NCBI RefSeq assembly: GCF_005503145.1
Contig: NZ_SCNV01000013.1
Location: 62,001 to 126,000, forward strand
Length of the DNA stretch: 64,000 nt
Reading direction: 5' to 3'
From: Burkholderia sp. 4M9327F10
Lineage (GTDB): Bacteria; Pseudomonadota; Gammaproteobacteria; Burkholderiales; Burkholderiaceae
Under the pieces are notes generated by a model. That model was given only the letters and a program-made list of their open reading frames with translations, was not told where the DNA came from and made no database searches. Each line of letters opens with the position of its first letter. Within the stretch, counting starts at the first letter, position 1. The position numbers were made by a program, and so were the translations under genes. Shown piece by piece: positions 27,563 to 36,333 of the stretch.

Positions 27563-28633
27563 CTATCCTCTGTCGCGAGTCCTGGTGATGGGCGAGTCCG
27601 CCACGCCGTCGGCCGGCCTGTAGACTGTGTCGAGAATGCCGTTTTCGTCGAAGAAGGTGTGGTTCGCGTCATCCCAGTCGCGTGCGATTGCCGTGACCGG
27701 GAAAAGCTTGATCGGCGGCAAGGTGGCGGAGAACTGCGCGGCGATCTCCGGTTTATAGGGCCGGTAGCCGGCCTGTGCAATCATCCGTTGCGCTGTATCG
27801 CTGAACAGAAACTCGAGGTAAGCGCGTGCATAGCGCTCGCTGCGATGACGCTCAACATTGACATCCACCCATGCCACGTAGGGCTCCGCAAGAATGCTGA
27901 CGGGCGGATAAACGATCTCCAGTTCGTCGCGTGCATCGGCCACTTCACGCAGGGCTTCGTTCTCCCAGGCAAGTTGCACGTCGCCGACCTTCTCGATGGC
28001 AAAGGCCGTCGCCGCGCCGCGTGCGCCGGCATCGAGGCGCTGGGTATGCTGATACAGAGAGCGCAGATAATCGCGTGCCGCGGCGGTGCTGCCACCGCGC
28101 GTGGTCACCGCCCCCCAGGCGGCGAGCGCGCTCAGCTTGCCATTGCCGGAAGTTCTCGGGTCGGGTGTGACCACTTCGACGCCGGGCCCGATCAGGTCCG
28201 GCCAGTCATGAAGATGCTTCGGGTTGCCCTTGCGCACCACGAAGACAATCGTCGAGTAGTACGGCTGCGAATGATGCGGCAGGCGTTCAGCCCAGTCATC
28301 GGCAATCAGGCCGTGCTTGCGCAGCGCGTCGACATCGGAGTACAGGCCGAGCGTGACCACGTCGGCCTGTTTCTCGCCGCTCAGCACCGCGCGCGCCTGG
28401 CGCGACGAACCGCCGTGCGACTGCTGGATCTGAAGCCGAACCCCGGTCTCCTGCTGATACTGCGCCACGAACTTCGCATTGAGCTGGCCATAAAGCTCGC
28501 GGGTTGGGTCGTACGACACATTGAGAATCTCATGCGTCGTATCCCCCTGAACGTTCTTGACACCGATCAGGGCCACGGCGGCAACCACACCGGCGACGGC
28601 GGCAAGATTGAGCAGGGGCAGGCGTTTCATCAT
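27563..28633 (-). CDS. sbp: Periplasmic sulfate/thiosulfate-binding protein
   Basis: 356 residues. A signal sequence (LLNLAAVAGVVAAVALIGVKNVQG) precedes the mature start. Sbp/CysP family motifs: LNVSYDPTRELY near residue 38, QSHGGSSRQARAVLSGEKQADVVTL near residues 70-95 (continuous 12-residue core SHGGSSRQARAV), and TPDPRTSGNGK near residue 160 that binds the oxyanion. Normally the partner is the CysTWA ABC transporter, but no cysTWA genes are present; instead the next genes are a SulP permease downstream and a peptide-type ATPase upstream. Confidence 0.92.
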   Translation of the reverse strand: MMKRLPLLNLAAVAGVVAAVALIGVKNVQGDTTHEILNVSYDPTRELYGQLNAKFVAQYQQETGVRLQIQQSHGGSSRQARAVLSGEKQADVVTLGLYSDVDALRKHGLIADDWAERLPHHSQPYYSTIVFVVRKGNPKHLHDWPDLIGPGVEVVTPDPRTSGNGKLSALAAWGAVTTRGGSTAAARDYLRSLYQHTQRLDAGARGAATAFAIEKVGDVQLAWENEALREVADARDELEIVYPPVSILAEPYVAWVDVNVERHRSERYARAYLEFLFSDTAQRMIAQAGYRPYKPEIAAQFSATLPPIKLFPVTAIARDWDDANHTFFDENGILDTVYRPADGVADSPITRTRDRG

Positions 28634-28638
28634 CGCCC

Positions 28639-30351
28639 CTAGGCCGCCTGTGCATCGAAGGCCCGGCCCGGAATGGCGTCGAGCAGCGTGCGCGTATAGG
28701 GATGCTGCGGATGACGCCAGATCTCGCGATGATGTCCGCTCTCGACGATGCGGCCGCTTTGCATCACATGAACACGATCGGCAATGTAGCGCACCACCGA
28801 GAGATCATGCGAGATGAACAGATAGGCAAGACCCAGATCGCGCTTCAGCTCGACCAGCAGGTTGAGAATCTGCGCCTGGATCGACACGTCGAGCGCCGAC
28901 ACCGGCTCATCGCAGATCAGCAGGTCCGGTTCCAGCACGAGCGCCCGCGCAATGCCGATCCGCTGTCGCTGTCCGCCGGAAAACTCGTGCGGGAAGCGGC
29001 CCAGCGCCGAACTCGGCAAACCCACCCGGTCGAGCATGGCGCTCACGCGCTGACGGCGCGCGTTGCGGTCGAGCTCGCCGTTCACCACCAGCACAGTGTC
29101 CAGAATCTCCGCCACGGTGCGGCGCGGATTGAGCGACGCATACGGGTCCTGGAACACCATCTGCACATGACGCCGCAGCGGTCGCAAGTCGCGCTCGCGC
29201 AACGGCACCAGGTCCGTGCCGCGCAGGCGAATCTCGCCGCCGGCGGCGGGCACGAGACGCAGGATCGCTTTCGAGAGCGTCGACTTTCCGCAACCGGACT
29301 CGCCGACCAGCCCGACCGTTTCGCCGCGGGCAATCTGCAGCGATACGCCGTCGACCGCGCGCAGCGTGGCTTTGCTGTGCCGCTGCGGGTAGTCGATCCG
29401 CAAGTCGTGCAGCGCAAGCAACGGCGGTGGATCGCTGAGGGCGGAGAAGCCCGGCGCGGGGTCGGCCACGTATTGGCCGGTACGCGCCGCTCGCGGCACG
29501 ACGGCGAAGCTCGGCTTGCCGTCGTCGGCCACGCCATGGCGGATTTCAGGCAAGGTCCAGCCGCGGTAATGCAGATCGTCGGCGAGATTCAACGAGGCGC
29601 CGAGCAGCCCGCGCGTGTACGGATGCTGCGGTTGCGTGAAGAGCTGTGCCACCGGCGCTTCCTCCACCTTCTCGCCTGCCAGCATCACGGCAACACGATC
29701 CGCATGCTCCGCGACGACACCCAGATCATGCGTAATCAGCAGCAACGCCATCGACAACTCACGCCGCAGCGAGCCGAGCAGTTCGAGAATGCGCGCCTGG
29801 ATTGTCACGTCGAGCGCCGTGGTCGGCTCATCTGCGATCAAAAGACGCGGCCGGCATGCCACCGCCATGGCAATCATCACGCGCTGACGCTGGCCGCCGG
29901 AGAGTTCGTGTGGGTAGTCGAAGGCCCGCCGTTGCGGCTCCGGAACCTGCACGAGGTCGAGCAGTTCAACCGCACGTTTCCAGGCATCGCGCTTTGACAG
30001 GCTTTCGTGCTGACGCAGCGTTTCGACAATCTGCGCGCCGACCGACAGCACAGGATTGAGCGACGTCATCGGCTCCTGGAAGATCATCGAGATCTGCCGC
30101 CCACGAATGGCCCGCACTTCGCGCGCCGGCAGGTCGAGCAACTCCGCGCCGTCAAAGCGCAGGCTACCCGACACGCGCCCCGGCGGCGGTACGAGCCGCA
30201 TCAGCGAAAGCGCCGTTGCCGATTTGCCGCAGCCCGATTCGCCGACCAGCGCGAGCGTCTCGCCCGCCGCGATATCGAAGCTCACGCCGCGCACCGCTTC
30301 GTGCGCACCAAAACTTACACGCAGGTCGCGTACTTCCAGCAGGTTTGCCAC
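28639..30351 (-). CDS. Fused two-domain ABC ATPase for peptide-type importer (GsiA/DppDF-like)
   Basis: 570 residues with two ABC cassettes: [16 protein letters not shown] with [14 protein letters not shown], then [17 protein letters not shown] with [15 protein letters not shown], and oligopeptide-type tails ([22 protein letters not shown]). It is shorter than the parallel fused ATPase at 17461. It follows the DppC-like permease by 9 bp and precedes the sulfate-binding protein by 5 bp, placing it within one operon running from 33999 to 25776. Confidence 0.93.
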   Translation of the reverse strand: MANLLEVRDLRVSFGAHEAVRGVSFDIAAGETLALVGESGCGKSATALSLMRLVPPPGRVSGSLRFDGAELLDLPAREVRAIRGRQISMIFQEPMTSLNPVLSVGAQIVETLRQHESLSKRDAWKRAVELLDLVQVPEPQRRAFDYPHELSGGQRQRVMIAMAVACRPRLLIADEPTTALDVTIQARILELLGSLRRELSMALLLITHDLGVVAEHADRVAVMLAGEKVEEAPVAQLFTQPQHPYTRGLLGASLNLADDLHYRGWTLPEIRHGVADDGKPSFAVVPRAARTGQYVADPAPGFSALSDPPPLLALHDLRIDYPQRHSKATLRAVDGVSLQIARGETVGLVGESGCGKSTLSKAILRLVPAAGGEIRLRGTDLVPLRERDLRPLRRHVQMVFQDPYASLNPRRTVAEILDTVLVVNGELDRNARRQRVSAMLDRVGLPSSALGRFPHEFSGGQRQRIGIARALVLEPDLLICDEPVSALDVSIQAQILNLLVELKRDLGLAYLFISHDLSVVRYIADRVHVMQSGRIVESGHHREIWRHPQHPYTRTLLDAIPGRAFDAQAA

Positions 30352-30360
30352 GTCGCGCCC

Positions 30361-31344
30361 TCAGGTCCGTTGCCGCAGTCGCGGGTTCAATGCGTCGTTC
30401 AGGCCGTCGCCCAGCAGGTTCAGCGCCAGCACGGCGAGCACGATGGCTACGCCCGGGATCGCGGTCAGATACCACGCCGTGCGCAGCGAATCGCGCCCCA
30501 CGCCGATCATGCTGCCCCAGCTCACCGCGTTGGGGTCGCCCATGCCGAGAAACGACAATGACGATTCAATCAGGATCGCAGTCGCCACCATCACCGAAGC
30601 GGTCACGATCACCGGCGGCAGTGCATTGGGCAGAATCTCGCCGAAGATGATCCGCGCATTGCTGAACCCCTGGCTGCGGGCCGCGAGCACGAAATCCGCG
30701 TTACGCAGCGTGCGAAATTCGGCGCGCACGATCCGCGCGACGGTCGGCCACGACGCCACGCCAATCGCCAGCGCGATCATCGTCACGCTCGGCCGGCCGA
30801 TTGCGACGATCACGATCACCAGCAGAAACGACGGCACCGTCTGGAACAATTCGGTCACACGCACCAGCAGATCGTCGACGATGCCGCCGAAGAAGCCGCC
30901 GATTGCGCCGACCAGCGTGCCGATCACGAGTCCGATCGCGGCCGACGATGCGCCGATCAGCAGCGACACGCGCGTGCCGTGAGCGATGCCCGCAGCCACG
31001 TCGCGGCCGAGCGAATCGGTGCCGAGCCAGTATTGCGGGTCGGTGCCCGGCCATTCGAACGGCGCCGCGACCATGTCGAGCGGATCGCCGGGAAAGAAGC
31101 GGCCGGCGAGCAGCGCGAGCAGGATGAATGCCGTCAGCAGCACCAGCCCCGCCAGCGCGGACGGATTGCGCAGCAGCGAGCGCCAGACGCCGCGCCCCGC
31201 CCCACGCCCCGCGTCGCTACCGGCCGGGTCCGACGATGCGCCGCGCTGGCCAAACAACGCCCCGCCCAGTTGGCGGCGCCATGGGGACGTTGCCGCGGGC
31301 ACATCGCCCGCGGCTGAAATCACGTTTGGAGACTCGGAAGCCAT
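30361..31344 (-). CDS. Peptide-type ABC permease, DppC-like
   Basis: 327 residues; a long charged N-terminal tail (about 60 residues, Ala/Gly/Arg-rich) precedes the first membrane span, SALAGLVLLTAFILLALLAG. Hallmark YWLGTDSLGRDVAAGIAHGTRVSL and SFLGMGDPNAVSWG mark it as DppC/GsiD-like. Inner membrane; forms the channel with the DppB-like protein encoded 57 bp upstream. Confidence 0.92.
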   Translation of the reverse strand: MASESPNVISAAGDVPAATSPWRRQLGGALFGQRGASSDPAGSDAGRGAGRGVWRSLLRNPSALAGLVLLTAFILLALLAGRFFPGDPLDMVAAPFEWPGTDPQYWLGTDSLGRDVAAGIAHGTRVSLLIGASSAAIGLVIGTLVGAIGGFFGGIVDDLLVRVTELFQTVPSFLLVIVIVAIGRPSVTMIALAIGVASWPTVARIVRAEFRTLRNADFVLAARSQGFSNARIIFGEILPNALPPVIVTASVMVATAILIESSLSFLGMGDPNAVSWGSMIGVGRDSLRTAWYLTAIPGVAIVLAVLALNLLGDGLNDALNPRLRQRT

Positions 31345-31401
31345 TCAATGCCTCTTAACGAAACAAAAGCTCGACAGAACCTGGACGCCACGCAAGCGCG
31401 C

Positions 31402-32382
31402 TCACGCGACGCGCGGATCGAGCCAGGCCTGCAGCAGATCCACCACCACGTTCGCGACGATCACCAGCAGCGAGGAGAGCAGCAGCACCCCGAGCAACAC
31501 GCTGAAATCGCGCGCCATCACCGCATCCAGCGCGAGGCGTCCGAGACCGGGCCAGCTAAACACCGTCTCCGTGACCGCCGCGCCGCCAAGCAGCGTGCCG
31601 AAGTGCATGCCGACGATGGTGGTCAGCGGCATCAGCGCGTTGCGCAGCACGTGGCGCACCGTCACCCGCCAGGGATGCAGGCCCTTGGCCTGGGCAGTGC
31701 GTACGAAGTCTTGCCGCTGCACTTCAAGCATCGCGGCGCGCGTAAGGCGTGCATAGATGGCGACAAAGAACGTCGCCAGCGTGGCGGCCGGCAGCAGCAC
31801 ATGCTTGAGCGCGTCGACGAAGTACGCCCAGCCATGCAGTTGCACGCCGATCGTCAGATTGCCGCCGCTCGGCAGCCAGCCGAGGTGCACCGAAAACAGC
31901 ACGATGGCCAGCAGGCCGATCCAGAAACCCGGCGTCGAATAGAACAGCAGCGCCAGCACCGAGAGCACACGGTCGGGCCACTTGCCGGCCCAATGCGCCA
32001 TTACCGCGCCGAGCACAACACCGGCGACAATCGCCAGCGAGAGCGCCACGCCCATCAGCACCAGCGTGTTCGGCAGGCGCGAGAGGATCAGCTGCATCAC
32101 CGGCATGTCGTAACGCGGGGAGTAACCGAGGCTAAAGTGCGCAAGGTGCGAAAGATACGACCACAACTGGTGCACGACCGGCTGGTCGAGACCGAACCTC
32201 GCGCGCAGCACCTGCATGGTTTCCGCTGTGGCCGAGCCGGACTCGCCAGCGATCACGTCGGCGGCGTCGCCGGGCATCAGCTTGAGCAGGAAGAAGTTCA
32301 GGATGACGATGCCGATCACCGTCGGCAATGCCTGCCAGGCGGTGCGCCGCGCAATCGTGCTGAAACGCAAACGTCGGCTCAT
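31402..32382 (-). CDS. Peptide-type ABC permease, DppB-like
   Basis: 326 residues with the DppB/GsiC layout: first span WQALPTVIGIVILNFFLLKL, a periplasmic loop with GDAADVIAG, and C-terminal VRHVLRNALMPLTTIVGMHF followed by VFSWPGLGRLALDAV. It begins 12 bp after the stop of the binding-protein gene at 32395, giving the binding protein-B-C-ATPase order of a full importer. Confidence 0.93.
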   Translation of the reverse strand: MSRRLRFSTIARRTAWQALPTVIGIVILNFFLLKLMPGDAADVIAGESGSATAETMQVLRARFGLDQPVVHQLWSYLSHLAHFSLGYSPRYDMPVMQLILSRLPNTLVLMGVALSLAIVAGVVLGAVMAHWAGKWPDRVLSVLALLFYSTPGFWIGLLAIVLFSVHLGWLPSGGNLTIGVQLHGWAYFVDALKHVLLPAATLATFFVAIYARLTRAAMLEVQRQDFVRTAQAKGLHPWRVTVRHVLRNALMPLTTIVGMHFGTLLGGAAVTETVFSWPGLGRLALDAVMARDFSVLLGVLLLSSLLVIVANVVVDLLQAWLDPRVA

Positions 32383-32394
32383 GGCGGCTCCTCG

Positions 32395-33999
32395 TCAGGC
32401 ACTCAGATACACGTCGGCCAGGTTGCCTTCGAGGCCCTGAGCGGTCACCGTATGGTTGTGCACGCGCCGGTTGGCGAGCGTGATCATGCGCGGCGCGACC
32501 AGATTGAGAATCGGCAGGTCGCGATAGACGATCTGCTGGAACTGCTGGTAGAGCGCGACGCGCTTGCTCTCGTCGGTTTCCACCGAGGCGGCTTCGAGCA
32601 GGCGGTCCACTTCGGGATTGCTGTAATGCGGCGCGTTCGAAAACGGCACACCTGGGCGGATATTCTTCGACCAGTAGAGGCGTTGCACGCCCACGCTCGG
32701 GTCGAACAGCGTGTTCACGCCGATACTCGTGAAATCGAACTGGCGGTCCGCGTAGACGCGCTTGAGAAACGCGGGCAGATCCTGCGAGCGCACCGTGACA
32801 TCAATACCCACTCTGGACAAGGCGGATTTCACATACTCGGCCTGGCGCTGGTAGAGGTCGCCGTAAGGCAGGAAGTCATGCGTCAGGCTAAAGCGCACGC
32901 CGCCGTCCTTGCGCGGATAGCCCGCGGCATCGAGCAGCTTTTCCGCGGTCTCGATATCGAACGCATACGGCGCGAGCTTTGGATCGTGATACGGCGAGGC
33001 CGGCGTGATGGGCGTCGGTGAAATGTCGGCATAGCCGTAAGCGATCGTGCGCTGTACGACCTGCGGGTTGATCGCATGGGCAATCGCCTGACGCACCCGC
33101 AAGTCCTTCAGGATCGGATGATCGAGATTGAAGTCGACTTCCGAAAGCGGCTCGAGAAACCGATAGCCGCGTGTTTCGACCGTGAGCTGCGGCAGTTGCG
33201 TCAGACGCGGCAAGTCGGTCAGCGGCACCGGGTTCTCGCCGCCCAGGTCCAGCGCGCCCGTTTCGAATGCCGCCGAGCGCGCGGCGGCATCCGGGATGAC
33301 CTTGAAGATGAGCGTGTCGATATACGGCTTGCCGGGCGCCCAGTAGTCCGGGTTGCGCTCGTAAACGATATTGGCGCCGCGCGTCCACGACTTGAAGCGA
33401 TACGGCCCCGTACCGATGGGCGCATTGTTGTGAGGATTGCTGAGCGGATCGCCCGAGGCATACAGATGCTTCGGCACGATCGGCGACTCGCCGGCGGACA
33501 GCGCCTTGAGGAGGTAAGGCGCGGGTTTCGACAACTCGATCACGGCGGTGCGTGCGTCGGGTGTGGAGACTCGCGTCACATTCGCAAACGTGCTGCGTCC
33601 GCGCGGATGGACCGACCTGAGCAGATCGATCGAAAACGCCACGTCCTCCGACGAAAACGGCTGGCCGTCGTGCCACTTCACGCCCTGGCGCAGCGTGAAA
33701 GTATATTTCAGGCCGTCCGGGCTGACGACCCAGGCAGTCGCCAGTTGAGGCTGCGGGTTCAGATCGAAGTCATACGCCAGCAAGCCTTCGAGTACTTTCG
33801 AACTCGCGGCGAGCGCGGGCCCGGTGGTCTGAAAAATCGACACGAGCACCGGCGGCTCGGGGTTGATCAGCACGTTGAGCGTACCGCCGCGCTTCGGCGT
33901 GGCGCTCTCGCCCTGAGCGAGCGCCAGCGTGGGCAGGCTTGCAGCAGCCAATGCAGCGCCCGATGAAAGCAGAAATTCGCGTCGATTCAGCCCAGCCAT
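32395..33999 (-). CDS. Peptide/opine-type ABC substrate-binding protein (SBP_bac_5), Tat signal
   Basis: 534 residues. A twin-arginine signal (NRREFLLSSGAALAAA) ends near LALAQ. Motifs WHDGQPFSSEDVAFSIDLL and GTGPYRFKSWTRG place it in the DppA/GsiB family. It is the closest relative in the window of the orphan binding proteins at 2142 and 6571 (shared NPEP near the mature N-terminus, KVLEGLLAYDF, YTDR/YADR-DFD). As the only one of that subgroup attached to permeases and an ATPase, it heads the operon 33999-25776 and its importer may also serve the orphans. Confidence 0.93.
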   Translation of the reverse strand: MAGLNRREFLLSSGAALAAASLPTLALAQGESATPKRGGTLNVLINPEPPVLVSIFQTTGPALAASSKVLEGLLAYDFDLNPQPQLATAWVVSPDGLKYTFTLRQGVKWHDGQPFSSEDVAFSIDLLRSVHPRGRSTFANVTRVSTPDARTAVIELSKPAPYLLKALSAGESPIVPKHLYASGDPLSNPHNNAPIGTGPYRFKSWTRGANIVYERNPDYWAPGKPYIDTLIFKVIPDAAARSAAFETGALDLGGENPVPLTDLPRLTQLPQLTVETRGYRFLEPLSEVDFNLDHPILKDLRVRQAIAHAINPQVVQRTIAYGYADISPTPITPASPYHDPKLAPYAFDIETAEKLLDAAGYPRKDGGVRFSLTHDFLPYGDLYQRQAEYVKSALSRVGIDVTVRSQDLPAFLKRVYADRQFDFTSIGVNTLFDPSVGVQRLYWSKNIRPGVPFSNAPHYSNPEVDRLLEAASVETDESKRVALYQQFQQIVYRDLPILNLVAPRMITLANRRVHNHTVTAQGLEGNLADVYLSA

Positions 34000-34299
34000 T
34001 TAATTCGCTTCCTTTCACCAGCAGTTGAGATGTGATCAGGCAAGTTGCTTGCCGCGGCCCGGGCGGCGCCGGACCACGGGACAATGCAAAGCCGGCTCCG
34101 CGCGCAGCAAGCGCGCAGCAGGGACAGGTCGGGAGGGATCAGTCGTGGCTCGGGAGAGCAGCCGGAGAGGATGATCGTAGCAACGACGGATTGGCTAATG
34201 AACCAACACATCCTGCTATCGATATAACGCGTGCGGCGCAGCGGCGCCCGATGCGACGCAGCGCGCGCACCGTTTCGGTGCCATCGGGCGTGGCGCGGC
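34000..34299. other. Intergenic stretch between binding-protein operon and cysteine desulfurase
   Basis: No gene is evident in these 300 bp. The region must hold the minus-strand promoter for the operon starting at 33999 and contains a large nested inverted repeat (34245-34290) just past the desulfurase stop. An AT-richer patch lies at about 34185-34230. Confidence 0.5.
34245..34290 (-). terminator. Nested hairpin downstream of the cysteine desulfurase gene
   Basis: Outer arms CGCCCGATG (34245-34253) and CATCGGGCG (34282-34290) are perfect; inside them GCACCG and CGGTGC (34267-34281) form a second perfect stem with a TTT loop. It begins 10 bp beyond the stop codon. There is no T-run, so it may be a rho-assisted terminator or a 3'-end stabiliser. 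Confidence 0.45.
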
Positions 34300-36333
34300 T
34301 CAGTGGATGGCCAATTGCTTCACTACCGCGATCATGCGGTCCACTTCTTCCGGCGTGTTGTAGAACGCCAGTGACGGGCGCACGGTCGCCTCGAGGCCAA
34401 AACGCCGCAAGATAGGCTGTGCGCAATGGTGGCCGGCGCGCACGGCAATGCCCTCTTCGCTGAGCGCGCGTCCCACCTCTTCGGGCGTGTAGCCGTTCAG
34501 AACGAACGACAGCACACTCGCCTTGTCCTGCGCCGTGCCGATCAAACGCACGCCCGGAATCGGCTTCATCAGCGCGGTGGCGTAGTCGAGCAACTCGTGC
34601 TCGTAGCGCGCAATATTTTCGATGCCGACCCGCGTCACGTAGTCGAGCGCCGCGCCGAGTCCGACGGCGTCCGCGATGTTCCCGGTACCCGCCTCGAAGC
34701 GATGAGGAGCGGGCTGAAACACGGTCCGCTCGAACGTGACATCCGAAATCATGTTGCCGCCACCCTGCCAGGGCGGCATCGCATCGAGCAACTCGCGCTT
34801 GCCGTAGACCGCGCCGATGCCGGTCGGGCCAAACACCTTGTGGCCCGAGAACACGAAGAAATCCGCGTCCATTGCCTGCACGTCCACCCGCATATGCGAC
34901 ACCGACTGCGCGCCGTCGATCAGCGCCACCGCGCCGACGCGATGCGCCATCTCGACGATTTCCTTGACCGGCACGACGGTGCCCAATGCGTTCGACACCT
35001 GTGTGACCGAGACGATCTTCGTCTTGTCGTTCAGCAGCCGGCTGTATTCTTCGAGCAGCACCTGGCCCGAATCGTCAACCGGAATCACCCGCAGCGTGGC
35101 GCCAGTCAATGAAGCCAGTTGCTGCCACGGCACGATGTTGGCGTGGTGTTCGAGGTGCGACACGATGATCTCGTCGCCCGCCCCGACGTTCTGTACACCC
35201 CACGATTTCGCAATCAGGTTGATCGCCTCGGTCGTGCCGCGCACAAATACGATCTCCTCCGGCTGCGAGGCGTTGATAAAGCGCTGTACCTTGCTGCGCG
35301 CCGCCTCATAAGCGTCGGTCGCACGGCCGGCCAGTGCATGCGCCGCACGGTGAATGTTGGAGTTCTCGTGCAGGTAGAAATAGGAAAGGCGATCGATGAC
35401 CGACTGCGGCTTTTGCGTGGTGGCGGCGTTATCGAACCAGACGAGCTGCCGTCCGTTCACCCGCTCCTGCAAGATCGGGAAGTCGCGGCGGATCGCGTTC
35501 ACATCGAACTGCGGATGGCCGGATTGTGCCTGCGCGGCAGGCCCGGATGCGCGGCTCGCTGCGGGTGCGCCTGGTGCGCGGATATCCGCGAGAAAATAAC
35601 GCTCCACGCTCTCCGGCTGGGCCGGCGCCGTATCCGAAAACCCACGCGGCAATCCGAACGGCGAACCTTGCAAAGAGCCGACCTGCGCCGGCTCGGCAGC
35701 AGGCAGAAGCGACGGAACGCTCAGTGGATCGAGCAGCGACACCGTGGGTAGCGGCGCGGCCCCGCCGCCGTGCGTGAGAGACCTGGCCGGATCCATGAAA
35801 TAGTAGGGCGACGCGCTACTGCGCCCCGGCGCGGCATCGACCGGCGCATTCGCCGCTGCGGCTTCCGGCACGCCGAGCACCGTGCCGCCGTAACGGCTGT
35901 CGAGTCCAGGCGCCACGGTCACCAGATTGTCGGGCAAGCCGTTCTGCGCAGCAGCATGCGGCAACAAGGCAGGCGCACGGTTGCCGAGCGAAAGCACGTG
36001 GGTCGGCGCCGAAGGCGCAAGGTTGGCGCCCGGCACCTTGCCTTGCGGCAGCGCCGCACCCGGGATGCCGCTGCCTGCGCCGGATGGTCCGGCCATCGGC
36101 GAACCCGGCGGCACCGGATTCGTCGAAGCCGGTACGGCGGGCGCGGCCGCTGCAAACTCCGAGGGTGCGCTACCCGGTACGCCATTGCCGGCCGGCGTGC
36201 TGCCCGGCGGGGTGGCGAAAAACTCGTTCGCCAGACGCGTGAGCGTCGCCGGATCGGGCAAACCTGCGGGAAGCGCTGACGTCGGATCGGGATAGGCTGC
36301 CGGCGAACTACTGGTAGGTGTGGTCATATTCAT
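34300..36333 (-). CDS. Encapsulin-cargo cysteine desulfurase (SufS-type) with long disordered N-terminus
   Basis: 677 residues from the ATG at 36333 (a second ATG at 36327 is possible). Residues 1 to about 272 are Pro/Ala/Gly/Ser-rich and look disordered, with islands such as TRLANEFFA (about residue 32), SPYYFMDP and VERYFLAD. The rest is a class-V aminotransferase of SufS type: FDNAATT, HHANIVPW, PLP-binding Lys499 in FSGHKVFGPTG, catalytic Cys637 in RAGHHCAQP. It removes sulfur from cysteine as an enzyme-bound persulfide. Extended desulfurases next to family 2A encapsulins are known cargo, the N-terminus directing encapsulation. The start lies inside the shell gene (26-bp overlap), implying coupled translation. 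Confidence 0.95.
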   Translation of the reverse strand: MNMTTPTSSSPAAYPDPTSALPAGLPDPATLTRLANEFFATPPGSTPAGNGVPGSAPSEFAAAAPAVPASTNPVPPGSPMAGPSGAGSGIPGAALPQGKVPGANLAPSAPTHVLSLGNRAPALLPHAAAQNGLPDNLVTVAPGLDSRYGGTVLGVPEAAAANAPVDAAPGRSSASPYYFMDPARSLTHGGGAAPLPTVSLLDPLSVPSLLPAAEPAQVGSLQGSPFGLPRGFSDTAPAQPESVERYFLADIRAPGAPAASRASGPAAQAQSGHPQFDVNAIRRDFPILQERVNGRQLVWFDNAATTQKPQSVIDRLSYFYLHENSNIHRAAHALAGRATDAYEAARSKVQRFINASQPEEIVFVRGTTEAINLIAKSWGVQNVGAGDEIIVSHLEHHANIVPWQQLASLTGATLRVIPVDDSGQVLLEEYSRLLNDKTKIVSVTQVSNALGTVVPVKEIVEMAHRVGAVALIDGAQSVSHMRVDVQAMDADFFVFSGHKVFGPTGIGAVYGKRELLDAMPPWQGGGNMISDVTFERTVFQPAPHRFEAGTGNIADAVGLGAALDYVTRVGIENIARYEHELLDYATALMKPIPGVRLIGTAQDKASVLSFVLNGYTPEEVGRALSEEGIAVRAGHHCAQPILRRFGLEATVRPSLAFYNTPEEVDRMIAVVKQLAIH

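Noticed and set aside
31348..33021. 557-codon plus-strand frame opposite the DppB-like permease and binding-protein genes
   Set aside because: Composition is dominated by Arg, His, Gln and Ala and it mirrors two well-supported genes on the other strand.
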